Source: Tenebrio molitor
Lineage: Eukaryota; Arthropoda; Insecta; Coleoptera; Tenebrionidae
Assembly: GCF_963966145.1 (NCBI RefSeq)
Contig: NC_091046.1
Coordinates: forward strand, 558,001 to 622,000
Direction: 5' to 3'
DNA: 64,000 bases
Shown here: piece after piece, positions 12,725 through 25,900 of the stretch
Numbering within the stretch: position 1 is the first letter of the stretch
How the letters are laid out: each line of letters begins with the position of its first letter
Made by a program: the position numbers and the translations under genes
The notes under the pieces: generated by a model
Told to the model about the DNA's origin: nothing
Seen by the model: the letters and a program-made list of their open reading frames with translations, nothing else
Database searches by the model: none

Positions 12725-15426
12725 GGTGTTTAGGTATCATATTTAATGAAAAGAACTTAAGAACATGATTGTGACATTTTTATTTACTTAATTAATTAAT
12801 ATCAAATCACAAATGAGTCTTATCCTTTGATAAGGACTAGTCGAAAGAGATTTAAATTAATAAGCTTTCAGGTTTCAAATCTTTTTAACCTTTTTACTGG
12901 TGAACATTTGAGACCTTCCTTGTAATCTTGTTGCTTTATTGTTGTGTCTTTTTGGATATCTACAATAATAAAATCATAAATTGCAAATTTTAAAACCCCT
13001 TATCTGAAATGTACAGTTCTCGGCTTGGTTGACTGATCTGTTTCGGAATCCTGGAGGTCCTAGATAAATGCCCGCCTTCCAGGTTAACTCTGCTCATGTC
13101 GAGTCCAGTTTGTGCGCCGTCTCCCTCATCCGGTTATAAAATCACTTTTAAAATCTCCATAAAAAGCGCGTTCAAACCTCCGGTTAATTTTCGTATCATA
13201 AACAATCACCAACCACTTCGGGCCCAAAGCTTTTTAAGCTCTATACTAAAGTTCATAATCGCAGCACGCGTGCACGTATAATACACGAGAGCCTTAAATT
13301 TATCTCCGATCTGCACGGTTAATTGAACGGTTAATATTCAGGCAGTAATTCTTGTCCGGGCCGAAATTTTGTCATAATATTTCTCTTTTAATGAACGTCT
13401 CTGCTGGATTTCGGTTCGGCCGTAGCACCGTGTAATTTAAAATGTTCTCCCGGTATGTTGGACACGGCGAATTTGTGTGTACGTCGGAAAAAAGAAAAAG
13501 CACAGCTCTCATAAAGCCTTCATGAAAAATGCAAAGTGACTTGTGGGGCAGCGTCGCTTTTTTCAGTTGGTTTTGAGCGGCCACGATCCGACCAGGATGG
13601 ATATTTTCCCACTGTATTATGCAGTTTCTCCCCGTGGGAATGCCACTGATTATACAATTAGCGTAATACTCGAGGCATTGTTTTGGTCAATATTGCGCCA
13701 ACAACTAACAAGAATCGAGTTTGTTGCGCAATTTGAGTGTACGTATGGGAAGAACAAATCGAAGGGGATTGCGTGATTTAACAAAACCGAAACGGAAGGT
13801 TTTGTTTTTTTTCAAGCGAGGAATTATTCAAATCCGAGTCGGTAAAAAGTAAAGTTCGCGGTGGAGCGCTCCCTTTCCGAAAAAAGTTGCTAACAACATC
13901 CTCTGGAATTCACCGACTCCACCTATTAGCGGTTGCCGCCGGCGAAACTTTTAACGTTACAAATTTAATGACGAAATTACAATTTCATAACTTTTTGTCC
14001 GGCGAAATAATGAAGCGCATTCATAAAACGAACTCACTTCGTCATCGCGACGTTTTATGGAGACTTTTGTCAAAGACAATGGAAAGTTTGATTAGTTTAG
14101 TTTTCAAGTTTCCACATCAAATTTTACATAGTCAGTGTCGAAATGTTGCCTCTTCGTACACATACACGTGGTCATATCAATTTTCTTTTGAAACAGACGC
14201 GCAACTATGACGTTTACTATTACTGCGATATTTACGTTTATTACCGATATAAAGCTGGATGTTGGTATTTAAATTCTACACGTAATAATGGTAATTAATA
14301 TAAATAACAAACGTTATTGCGGTTGTTAAATGCTACCGTTAGGTCAAAAATGAGTCTGACTTTAGCACAATTTACTTTCCTTTAGTGCATGTGAACGCTA
14401 AGTGAGTGTTTATTGTGTGAAATGACTGTTGGGAACAAAAAACCTCCGACAACCATTCATAATTTTGGTGCAAGACCATTTGTGGTGGCCTCAATAGTGG
14501 GATTAGTAAAATTACTTAATCCTAGTTTTTTCATTGGATTTTTATTGTCATGCGGCTGAGAAGAACTGACTTTGTGCGTATATTTTATGGCAATGATTTC
14601 TTTCGTGTAGGAATCAAAAGCAAACTCCCTCAACTGTTCTCTTCATTTTGCCAACTTTGCATTTCTTTAATAATTGAGTTTTCAGTTTCTGCAATGCTTT
14701 TGGTGTTGAAGATCGCCAAACTTGACGTCTCTTATTATTTCCATGGCTTATATAAACTTTAAATTGTAATGCAAAAGTAGAAGTTCTCCTGGGAGAAAAT
14801 TTTAGTGATGTGGAGCTTTTGATATTCTCTAAGCCAGAGTGAAATCCACGTAAACCGTACCATCCAGTCGTGAAAAACAAAAGTCGAGACTTAAATCGAT
14901 TCATGCGGACTCTTTAAATTTAAAAAATTCGAATTTTAGTAATGAATTGATGAAAATTTAATAAATAAAGTGGCGAAACTGAAAACTTGCTTACAGTGCG
15001 AGTGTAAAGCTAGCAATAAAATTTCTTAAATTTATGTCCTTCCTATTTCTGACAAGACTCCACTTCTGAATGGTCATCGTTTGGTATAAATAAAATTTTC
15101 CATTTCACCCTCAAAACTAAAAAAACTTAAATGTTATATTTTTAAAGGTCTTTTTATTCTCTATCCACTAGTGCTAAATCGGTTGATCAAAATAAATCAG
15201 GATATCAGGATACATATTTCAATAAAATCGGGTGACTAAAGGACAAGAATTTGGCAAGAAATTGGCAAATTGTACTACAGGCTATTCGTGATGTTTTCAA
15301 CAAATTTGAATTCTGTTTGGCATCTGTCAGAGAGGTAGGTACTGGAGCTGATATTTAGGATTTAGTCTTAAAAAACATTAATTTATTGTAAATTTTGAGG
15401 TTATCTTTGATTTACATAGTTAATCA

Positions 15427-15764
15427 TATCGCGCGTTCAAATGAAGGCGTTGGAAACCCTCAATTGTTGTGCTTTTTTAAAGCATGTTGACAGCTAACCT
15501 AAAATTTAGAGCCAAAAAATCTTTCTTTTTTCCTTTATTTGCAATGTTTTACATTAAAAATAGAACAACTTAATGATTCCTATCCTCGAAGCAAATATCT
15601 AAAGGCACCCTTTGGTGAAAACAAACATGTTCAATTATGTCCCGATTAAAGATAAACAAATATCATTCGTGTCAAACGGCGGGAAATTCAAACTTTACAC
15701 TGTTCTAAACGATTTAATTTTTCCAACGCTTACTCAGCCCAGAATTTCATTTGAACGCGCGATA
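15427..15764. mobile_element. MITE, TATCGCGCGTTCAAATGAA ends
   Basis: The element is 338 bp including TA borders, with an inverted terminal repeat TATCGCGCGTTCAAATGAA exact at both ends. Its interior is the reverse complement of 1-324 with scattered differences, so at least two copies sit in this window about 15 kb apart in opposite orientation. There is no coding capacity; it is probably mobilised by a TA-targeting transposase. Confidence 0.85.
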
Positions 15765-16949
15765 GTTGCCACTGAAGATTTTTAAATTGTCCTCTGAACT
15801 CCCACTGGCTAGGGCAGAAAATGGTAACTTGCACTAAAATATCAGCATTTAGAAATACAATTTGACCTCTATTGACTAATAATAATAAAATAATGTAAAT
15901 AAAAAAATTGCCGCTTCATAAAATCTTCTACCACTTCTCGCTGTAATATTTCATCCAATTTCATTTTTTGCGCCGTTCAATACCGCCATTCGTATCCATT
16001 AAAAGCAAAATATAAACACAAGAAAAAATAGCCTCGCAAAACTCCAGAGTTCTTATTACCGGAGAGAGCCTCCACAACAACAAATCTCGTTTATCAAAGC
16101 CCGAGTAACATTTTTCCAAAACGTGACCACAATCTAACGCAAGTCTCATCTTTATCTTGAACCCGCTCCGATCGACGATTTATAGAACGAGTCATGTGCT
16201 AAGGGTGGAATTTTTTCAACGATCCAACTTTCGTTTTTATTAAGATGAAAGTGCGTAAACGGGCACTTCGCCGGCGAGTTTCTAATTTTTTAAACGTGAC
16301 CATCAAGATGAGAACCGAGTTTTTCGCACCAACCACGGCCGCATCGAAATCAGGTGCGTAACTGTGCACTTGTAATGATATATCATTTTAAATCCGTCGA
16401 GATTACGGATAATACAAGACAAGAAAAATGAAATTTATTCGCGTCAGTTTGGAGGTTATGGGAACCGAACATCATTCCAAAGCATCTAGCCGGCTTAACC
16501 GTATTCCTGACGTGGTTCGGTCGAAACGTCGAAAATTGCACTTGTGCAGTTGATGGAATCGGTTTCGAGCGGTCAGAGCTTGAGAAAGGAGACGAAGTGA
16601 TTAGATAATGGGGTCACTCCTTGCGCTATGGTCTCTTTGACCTTAATCACCACCTGTCTGATAGATTCCGCCGCTAACTTATCCTTACATAATAATCGTC
16701 CGCTATTACTTTCACGTTGCGAGCGAATAAAATTTATTTTTATGTCATTCCTCACCTTGACAAAGAACTGTGCCATTACAAACACATTCCTCTCGTCGAT
16801 TCACCGTTATAAATCCACCATAATAGAGCCATTAATTTCGTTTAAAAATCGCAATTAAGAAAAAAATTCTCGAGCCGCCCAAAACCCATCATTCGTTCTT
16901 ACCACAACTCGTTTTTTTAATCGCCGATTTGTTCTTGTTGCAGGACGTA

Positions 16950-19900
16950 ATGTGTCAAGGTTGTGGAAAACTATGGACGGCTCTGCAAGTGCTATGGAGT
17001 ACGATTTACGTTATTTGTGGAGCTGCCCAGTTAATCTCGGGGATATTCTTCATGATATCCATCCCGGCGCTCCACCTTAGTTGCAACATATGGACCGGAT
17101 CGTGGGTGAGTGATTTCGGTGACGAATTTTCAATCGTCCTTTGAGGTGCATCAAATTCCGCAATTTACCACGATATATGTAATCCCAGGCGTGGGCAGCT
17201 TTGAAACGAGCTTGTCGGCGTTTTTAATTGAAGTTGCGGTTTTGCTAAAGGTCAGTTTACTTTGAAATTGACTAATGTTACGTCGGTGCTGTAAAAACGC
17301 ACGCGCTACTACACCCTCCGTAAAAGGAGGACGTGCGAAAGTAAACTTAATTTCGACGAGTTTTCCGTAAACACTTTATCCTTCTTATATCTTGGCCAAA
17401 GATAAAAGTGTTTTTTGTCGCTATAGAATAATAAAGAACATCTCCACAGAGAAATTCCGATAACAAGTCGGGAAAGAAAGCTGTCGTAAAAACTGGGAGC
17501 GATTGAAACCCGGAAAAAACAGCAATTTTTCTGCGGAGTTCATCTTCTGCTTAATTCTTGCCCGAGTTGGATTGTTGATGTCGTCCTCCGGAATATTCTA
17601 CGGCAGTTTCACTTTTGAAAAATGGAGGAAACATTTTTTCAGTTTCAAGTAAACAACTTCATCCGTCGTAATTACATGTCCAGTTTATTCAGTACTTTAT
17701 CGATATTATTAATTTGTCTAAATTCAAGTTCTGTACAGTTATTCCGAGCATAATCTGCGATAATTAACCGATGATTAACTTGTTGCCAACTTGGAGCAAC
17801 TGTTACCGTTATTACTTTAAGGAACAACAATTAATCTAAATACACTTTTCCAACTCGCCACGAACTAGCCCAAGGTGATTTTTTTTCTCCAACTCGATAA
17901 CTTCTTGAAGAACCGACTGGATGAACCCGGAATGACGTCAACTATCCGAATTTGACACGAGGACCACCAAAATCTTTTCCTCTTATTGTAGACACGATTT
18001 CCGTGAGGACCAGTTCGTAAAATGCAAATTTTTTTGCTGCCATTATGCTAAATTACAGTATTCTGTCAGGCGGCTTACCGTTTTATTTGTTTTTCATTTA
18101 GTTAATTAATTTCGAATCGCGATTTACCGGAAAGATTTTTGAATAATTTCATCTGTCAAATTGGAATATGTTTTCCCGAGGCCTGCATCGTTATCGAATT
18201 ACGGATTGTTTTGTTTTTGTGCGTCGCAGACTGAAAAATATCACAATAACAAGACCATCTTGGCAAAGCTCTAATAAAAGAAAAGTTAAGGCCGGATCAG
18301 ATTCGGTTTCAGTTTCCGGACGACTGGTTGGTCTCATTTTATTGTTCGCTTTGATTCCCAACGGGTCATAATAGATGTAGATCTGTTTCCACGGATGGTC
18401 TCGACACGAAACTTTATCTTCACGCACATTTCGTGCAGTGTTGTTGCGAAGCAATTAAACGACGAATCCTAAAAGTCGAAGGAAAAGGGATAGAATCAGT
18501 ACAAGTTTGAATAAAGGAATTAGTCCTTTCATGTGGGGGTGATTTTGCGTCCCAGATTTTCTTATCAAAATGTGTTCATGCGTTCATGGCAATAAAATAC
18601 TTGTACGAGCCAAAGGAAACAAAACAAATATAATTTCGGTAATTGCTCAGGTGCTGTGCCGCTTGAATGTTAATTCGGTGGCGAAGAGATTCTTCCGTCT
18701 GTAAAATCGCTGCGTTTGACATGAAACCTGAATTAACGGGGACCGGATCGGTGTAGGTGTTTGCAAACTACTGTTCAAGATCGACTCCTCGAGAGTTGCT
18801 CGGTTATTATTACTTTCTGGTTAGCCACTCGCTGGATGAAAGTTTTTCGTCCGGTGAAATTTTCTTGTCCAGGTTTTAACAACAACAGAGACAACAAAAC
18901 GTGCCAAATAAGCAAACTGAAATGACGAAAAGTTGTGAAAAAGCTCGCACGAACGGATGTTTCTTTCTTCACGACACCGGAAAAGGTTTTTTTAGCGACA
19001 AATTGAAGGCAATTAGTTTTATAAAGCGCCGACTGTCCGCAAAAACCCGCCTGTTATCCCGTCGACAACGGCGCCCTCGATCTCCGTGCAAAAGTAAAAG
19101 TGCAAAAGACGTCTTCATGACGGGGTTTCGATATTTTTTGTGATCGCGGTCCGCGTCGCAATCGATATGTCCACTGTGCCGTAACATCTTAATTCACTTT
19201 TAACAACACGTCGTCACGGAAGAACCAAACCGTACAATAAAATTAAAACACCGAATAGCGCCAAGAACCGTTCCGTCGTTATCGAAGACCGTTTTCAAAT
19301 ATCGATACAGTTACGCACGGATTGCTTTTACGATTATTTTACGAAATTGTGTCGGGGTGACTTTTACGTCTTTGTACGTAGAGTGGGTCTGTCTAGTCCG
19401 CTTAAAAAAAAAAATTATTACCACGGGAAGCAATTGAAATGAAGTACACATATACCTACGACCACCTCGGGTCATTATTGGTCAGGAATTGAGATTGGTA
19501 CTCTTTTACTCGTCGTCGTTCTTCCAGTCTAGTTCGGTCACGTGTTAATTTATCATACCAGATGTACTAGAAGATTTATTCCGCTAAAAATTCCAAAGTC
19601 TTCACGTAACGTAGGTACGCATACACGCACACACTCGGGAAGAAATTTATTTCGCTTGTTTTTCCCGGCCATAAATAATGTCATTTGCGAGGAGTTGGCA
19701 ATTTTAATGGTGGATATTGTGGACGGCGACCGTCTCTTTGTCCTTTTATGCCTTTCATTAATACGAATTAAGGAACGAAACATTTTTCATTGCCATTCTT
19801 AATGTCTTCGAACGTTAAACGGGCGTCTATCTGACTGACCGTCATCCAAGTTAACTCGGCTTTGTCGCCGGAACCGACATAATCCATTTCTCCCTCGTTT

Positions 19901-22900
19901 ATCAATTTCTGCCGGACTATTTGGAACGGTAAATCAATGCGATCGCAAAACACCAATTTTTAACTCTTTTGCTACGTATGCAACCAACTATACGGAACTG
20001 CAAATTGAGTTGCAGGAGTTTCAGTATTTGTTGATTTGAAAAAAATTCAGTCGACGCTGACGCGGTAAGTAATGGATTCGTATGTTGACTTCTTCCGTGG
20101 GTTGTTTGAAATTGAAGGTGTATTATGCTTGCCCGTCTGAAATGACATCTCGTTTCTATTCCGGCACCTCCGCCAAAACTTCCACTTGAACAATATTGTC
20201 TTATCCATCTTCTTGCTCGGACAAGTTTGTGTTTTGCGTGTTGAAATTCCGAACTGACTCTTCCTTTGAAATTTGAAATTAAATTGGTTATTCAGGAATG
20301 TAATAAATAAATTTACACGCCTCCAGCTCCGTTTGTTTCTCGAAATATCACGATATTTTTTGTAAAACTGTGATGTCTTAATTTTAAAGGAAATGCTAAA
20401 ACTGACATGATGAACGGACTTGGTGCATATTATCATATTCATATTATGCTGATTTCATAGATCAGTGCTTGTTTATTATTTCTCGTTTGTCATTTCAACA
20501 GTGTTGCGACTAGCATATTTGATTTATTTATCAGGCAATTATGCAGGTAATTGTGTGTACCCCGATTGACATCCGCTTCCGCTCGACCGTTCCCGGCTCC
20601 AGATAAATCTTTCGGGAGGGAGATGTTTTGATTAAAACAGTTACAGTGACAAAATATGTATATGTATGCATGTGCAGACAACATTTCCATGTAAATTTAA
20701 TTTGCACTTGCTCGCCACCGGTCAGAATGTTGGCAAACGTTCGTCTAATTTGCACGAGAACCAATTATATCTGGCGATTTATTATAAAATAGTCGAAATT
20801 CCGTTGAATTCCTGTGTCAAAATCGGTTCGTTTTATTGCCAAATCGACCATAAATCAAGTCGCGGATACGGTATTAACGTTAACTTCTTTTTCTAGCCGT
20901 TCGACCGATCTGTAATTAATTAATTTTTATTATCGACCGCTTTAATAATGATTGTTATTAACGAATGACTTTCGAAGCGTGTGCGTACACAAAAATCGAA
21001 TTGCAGTCATTTACATACATTAGCTGTTTGAGTATGTACTTTGAGCGTAAGAGCCGGCACATGATTATGTCATTCGTTACGAGCAATTACCGAATAGGGA
21101 AAGTGTTTTTATTGGGTTGGATCGTACCGGTGGAAATTACAGGATTCGTAAGTGAAAAGCGATGTCACTAAGGTGTTATCTTGTTTTTGTTAAATATTTT
21201 TCAACATGGGAATACATACAACATCAATTTGTTTAAGTTTGTTAAAGCTCACGTCATTGAATATTTTCTTTTTTGTTTGTGAAATGATTAGACTACGTCC
21301 ACTGATAGAATGCCGTTTTTTAAAGATAAGAAAATCCCCAAACCACAACATTAAAATGTTAACAAAGTATCATAGATTGTGTTGGTAATATCTTGAAACA
21401 TTCGCGCCACTGATTCTCATTGGTTGTTATGAAACCCACGAAAAATAAATGATCTGACATTTCAAATTTGAAATTGTCAGTGCTGTCAAGTAGTTTAAGC
21501 ATTTAGATTTGCGGTTTTTCATACAGTGCGCCCAGAAATGTGGTAGCAACTTTTACACAAAGTGTCACAAGATGGCACTTTCGAAAAGCCAAATTTGTTC
21601 AATCTTGCAACATTCAATTTTTGAATTTTTTCAAAAGAATATGTTAAGGAGGTTTTCCGAACAATTTTTACCCCCGATTTGTGCACTAAAGTTTGTCGAG
21701 ATGTTGCTCGAAGAGTTCAGTTATGCATTGAGCATAATGGTGGTCAATTTGAACATTTTCAATAAAATTTAAATTTGAATGTTTTACGTTTGACAATTCT
21801 TGACATTTATTTATATCAATTTAGATAGCGGCGTTGCCATGCATAAAAAAGGTCTCTGTAAAAAAGCGTCATCTTGCGGGACCAATCGAAAAACTTGCTA
21901 CCACATTTCTGGGCGCTCTGTATTTAGAGCTTTGTTTTGTATTTCTCTGGTTTTAAAAGTTATTAGTTTTAATCGTGTTGCTGTTTTGATCTGTTCCGTT
22001 GCGATTTTTGTTGATTTTTTTGAATTTGTGAAGTGAGTGCGTGCCTCAAGAATCTAGCATAATGAACACTTTAAGTGACATTACAAACATCGAAAATGAT
22101 ACAGAGGTAATTTTTGATCATGCATTAAATATTAAATAATAAATAATTTCTTGTTTGTGTTTTACCATTTCGAAAATGTATTGGGTTGCATTTTTAATTC
22201 CGTCGGGCACATTATCACTCGTGAAATACCCTGTATTAATAAAACCTAATATATTACTCCTACTGTACTGAAGTTTTCTTTCGTCTTTCCTAAGTGCAAA
22301 ATGCAGAATAATAATAAAACATCACGTGTAAACCTACTCATTCCATTTTTTTTTAATTTCGCGCCGGATCTATTTGTTGTAGCGTAGAATGAACATTTTT
22401 AGTAACATTTATGTCAAGGAATCTATGAGTGGACAGAGTTTACGTAGAAAGTACAGCGGAAAAAATAATAATTTGATTAAATTATTTAAAACACAAAATC
22501 AAATACCTATTTGTCATTAGACCGCCAGAGTGCTGGTTGAACCCTTACTGTTACAAAAATAATTCAATAAGTAAACAAATTAGTCAGTCCATGGACTGAA
22601 TATACAGGGTTATTCACGAGTAATAATGGGCCTTACAAACATTGAAATGCAACCAGTTCATCGCCTTCATGGATCATTCATGTTATTTAACATAGTGAGA
22701 GTATATGCTATGTTAGACAGAGACAAAACAATTTAACGACTTTCTTTAACTTTAATGAAAGGGAAATTATACGGCCCAGTTACTTTTAATTTTTTTTTAA
22801 TTTGGCATGAAGTTGACATTTAAATTAATGTCAATTTTTTAGGTTATTTTTATTTAAATACAAATATATTTTAGATTTGATAGATGTCATGCAACGACAA

Positions 22901-25900
22901 CTGGAAATTGTCTTAATAAAAGCAGTCTTGGATTCATTAAAAAGTAAAAAGATCAATTATTGGTATCTACTCGTTTGAGAAATATGTTTATTTGGTTGCG
23001 TCTGGACGTTGTTAGGTCCATTATTACTCGTGAATACCCCTGTATTTTAATTTTTTAGTTATCAAGATTTTTAAATTGCCATTAACATTTCAGTAAGATA
23101 CTTGGGTCGTTAGTGTTTTTAAAAGATATATTTTTTCACAATCTGGTTTTGATGACTTAAGAAAGAAATATACTACTCGTACTAAAAACCCTTTCACTAT
23201 CTTTTTCCACAAGAAATTTATTGGGAAATCTGTTTTTCTCTTTTTTCAGTATTATTTGCTTGTCATTTTGTGATCGTAAAAATATTTACCACCAAGCACT
23301 AACTACTAGGAATCTTTCCTGCCAGGGTCACTCTGTCATACTATTTGTGATTTCTTTTGTACAATATTTAATAATGCCTAGATACTTTAACATTAACATA
23401 CTTTGTACCTAAAACGCTCCTATTCACAGGACTTCAATCACGCTTGACCTTGAAAGAACATTTTCATTTTGTTATGCTGACGCCTTAGCCGGATGAATTA
23501 TCTTCTTTGTCAGACTCTGTTTATAGCAGCGAGATTTTCACATCGGTCAAGTATAATTTTGCAACGAAGGACAATTTCAAGCTTCGTTTTTGAACAACTT
23601 CCATATTGTAGCCACTCGTTTGCCGATCCCTAGCGGACTGTCGGAGTAAATCGCTTCGTTCCACTCAGACGCAACGTTTTTCGCGCATTAACAATAATTT
23701 CATACTCTAACGGCCTTATAAAACACGAGGACGTCAGTAATTATCTTTGGTTGCGTGTCGAATGAATGTCATCCGAAAGACGAGTCCGTCGTTTGCACGA
23801 TCTGCACTTCCATATTTTTCTTGTTTAATTTTAAGGGGCCGATCGATCAAAAGCCCGCTCCACCCGTTCACAAATGGAGCAAACTTTTTGAACGATCACC
23901 GACCTATTTATTTTTTAATGGTCGTCACGTATTTCCGTCCAGAAATTAAATAATTCGCACAGGAGAAGACCAAAGCTGACGTTTAACTGGCGTTTCTTGT
24001 TCAATCCGCTAAATTTAATCCGACCGATCCGATATTCGGTTTCGCATTATTGTCATGTGGAAGGTATGTGGGTCAAAATTTCGTTCGTGATTTATGTCCT
24101 CACGACACAGATATGTTATGAAAGGACGTCAAATTAATTTCGTCCGAACGCAGACTCGAGTGAATCTCGTAAATCCCAGCCGATCCTGGAAGGATTTCGA
24201 CCTTTATTATTGCGTCCCGGACGAGACTAGACGTGGGCTAAAAAGTGAACTTATCGAATGGAGTCCTGTACTTTTCACCGAATCAGTTTTTTTCTTTTAT
24301 TCTTATCTTCGACGAAACAGTCTGCGAGTTTATTGCTTTTTGTCACGGACGGAGTTTTTCGCATAAATTTATCACCGAAGGGTGTGTCCCTGTTCGGAAC
24401 CACCTGTATGTGTCTGTTTTCAATTAGTTCGGCACCTGTTCCATTATGTGAATGATCACATAACAAATTAATTTCCCATTACTGCATTACCTGCCGACGA
24501 GTTATAATGTAATCCTGTTCTACCCCGCGGGCACCTTTGGGATGACATAACACCCGGATTTCTCTACTCCGGGCTTGCGTCAGCGACAATCGCACCTGTT
24601 AATGACCACCATTATTTTTGCTTGCAGAATGTGATAATCGGGATCGTCGGGGGGATGTTGGCATCTCTGGGTACGTTGTCTCCTCGACGCCAGGAGTTGC
24701 TCCTCTACATGGCCGTCTCCATTCTGACCGTCAACAGCGTCAACGTCGTCCTCAGCGAGTGGGGATTGTATTTCTCCGACATGTCGGAACTGCTAAGGAA
24801 CCATCCAAATCACATGCTCATTGACTACGGTAATGTCGCGGTTTGTGTCGGCAATGGTGTGAATGTGAACGTGCGGAGAAGACGGTGAATATGTCATTTT
24901 TATCGTCGCCTCTAAATTAGATTTTTCGCCATCGAAAATTTGAATTTGAGATTTAGAAATATATTTCGTGCAGAGGAAAAAATTCGCCTAACAAATACTG
25001 CGATTTTGGCGAAGGATGCGAGGTTGGCAAGCGTGTGAAGGGACGGAAGTGGGGTAGTTTCGGTTCTCGAAAAATTTTATCAACCGGCGCCGATGGTAAG
25101 TTTAGAAAGCGGTTCGTTCGATAAAAACTTGATCGGCCAAAGAATAAAATTCACTTTCACTAGGCCGTTAAAGTATCGTGTGTTGTTACGAAAAATCATT
25201 AATAATTGTTTACAGTTGCGGTGACAGAACGCTGCAGTAAAAATTCTTGTCGGATCATCTCGCTCTTGAGAAATTTTAAATAAAATAAGATCTAACGAGA
25301 TTTAGTAAAATCCTGTCGTCCTATAATCCCATTTGACTGAACTTTCAGGTTTATCTAACAAAGATTCCATTTCAGCAACGTTTAAAATGCCTGAAGGAAG
25401 GTTGTTTACGACAGTCGAATATGTAGTACTAGAAAGCTTGACAAAACTAATCTTATTGTGGATACGACTAGATTTACCTACATTGTCACTGTTTGCATTG
25501 ACTGTTGTTACCCGCAGAAACGTCAGAAAAAATAGTACAGCAGCCGCACTATTAAAAATTTCCCTGTGACGTAGTTATTTGTTCACTCTACTGTGTTGCT
25601 TTGTAAATTATTTTCGTTCATCGCCCAAATTAATCTTCGTCATCGCAGATTGTTTGACGCATCTGCAAAATGAAAACTGATTGATGTTAATTATAACAAA
25701 CAACAGTCTGCAACGATTGTCAAGGTTATCCGCATTCACATTATTTACAACTTCATTCCTTTCAGCTTCTTTGGAGAAGATCCACTCGCCGTGTTTGTTT
25801 GGGTTCGGTTCGGTGAAAAATGTCGATTTTGATCGTGATACTGTGTCGTTTACCTCAAATCGAATTTCTTTCGTCGACTGTTTTAACGATGTAAAAAAAA

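Larger units (their letters stand above)
1..16943. other. Gene-free upstream region
   Basis: I find no convincing coding exon here. Open frames are short, lack recognisable domains and do not join through plausible splice sites. The stretch holds several inverted-repeat elements (listed separately), a decayed THAP-domain relic at about 11.7 kb, a 30-bp tandem repeat at 6.4 kb and a pair of TCACGTGAC boxes near 2.4 kb. It may contain untranslated first exons and the promoter of the plus-strand membrane protein gene whose first recognised exon starts at 16944, because that exon begins with a 3' splice site. I cannot place those upstream exons. Confidence 0.6.
17106..24627 (+). other. Intron 1 of the four-pass protein gene
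   Basis: This 7.5 kb intron begins GTGAGT and ends TTGCAG. It contains MITEs at 21522-21922 and 22603-23044 and a solo MITE end at 22181-22235. I see no nested gene; the 131-residue minus-strand frame at 20047-20442 has no recognisable domain. Confidence 0.7.

Noticed and set aside
20047..20442. 131-codon minus-strand open frame
   Set aside because: The composition is Lys/Asn/Ser-rich as expected from AT-rich DNA; no domain and no splice context.
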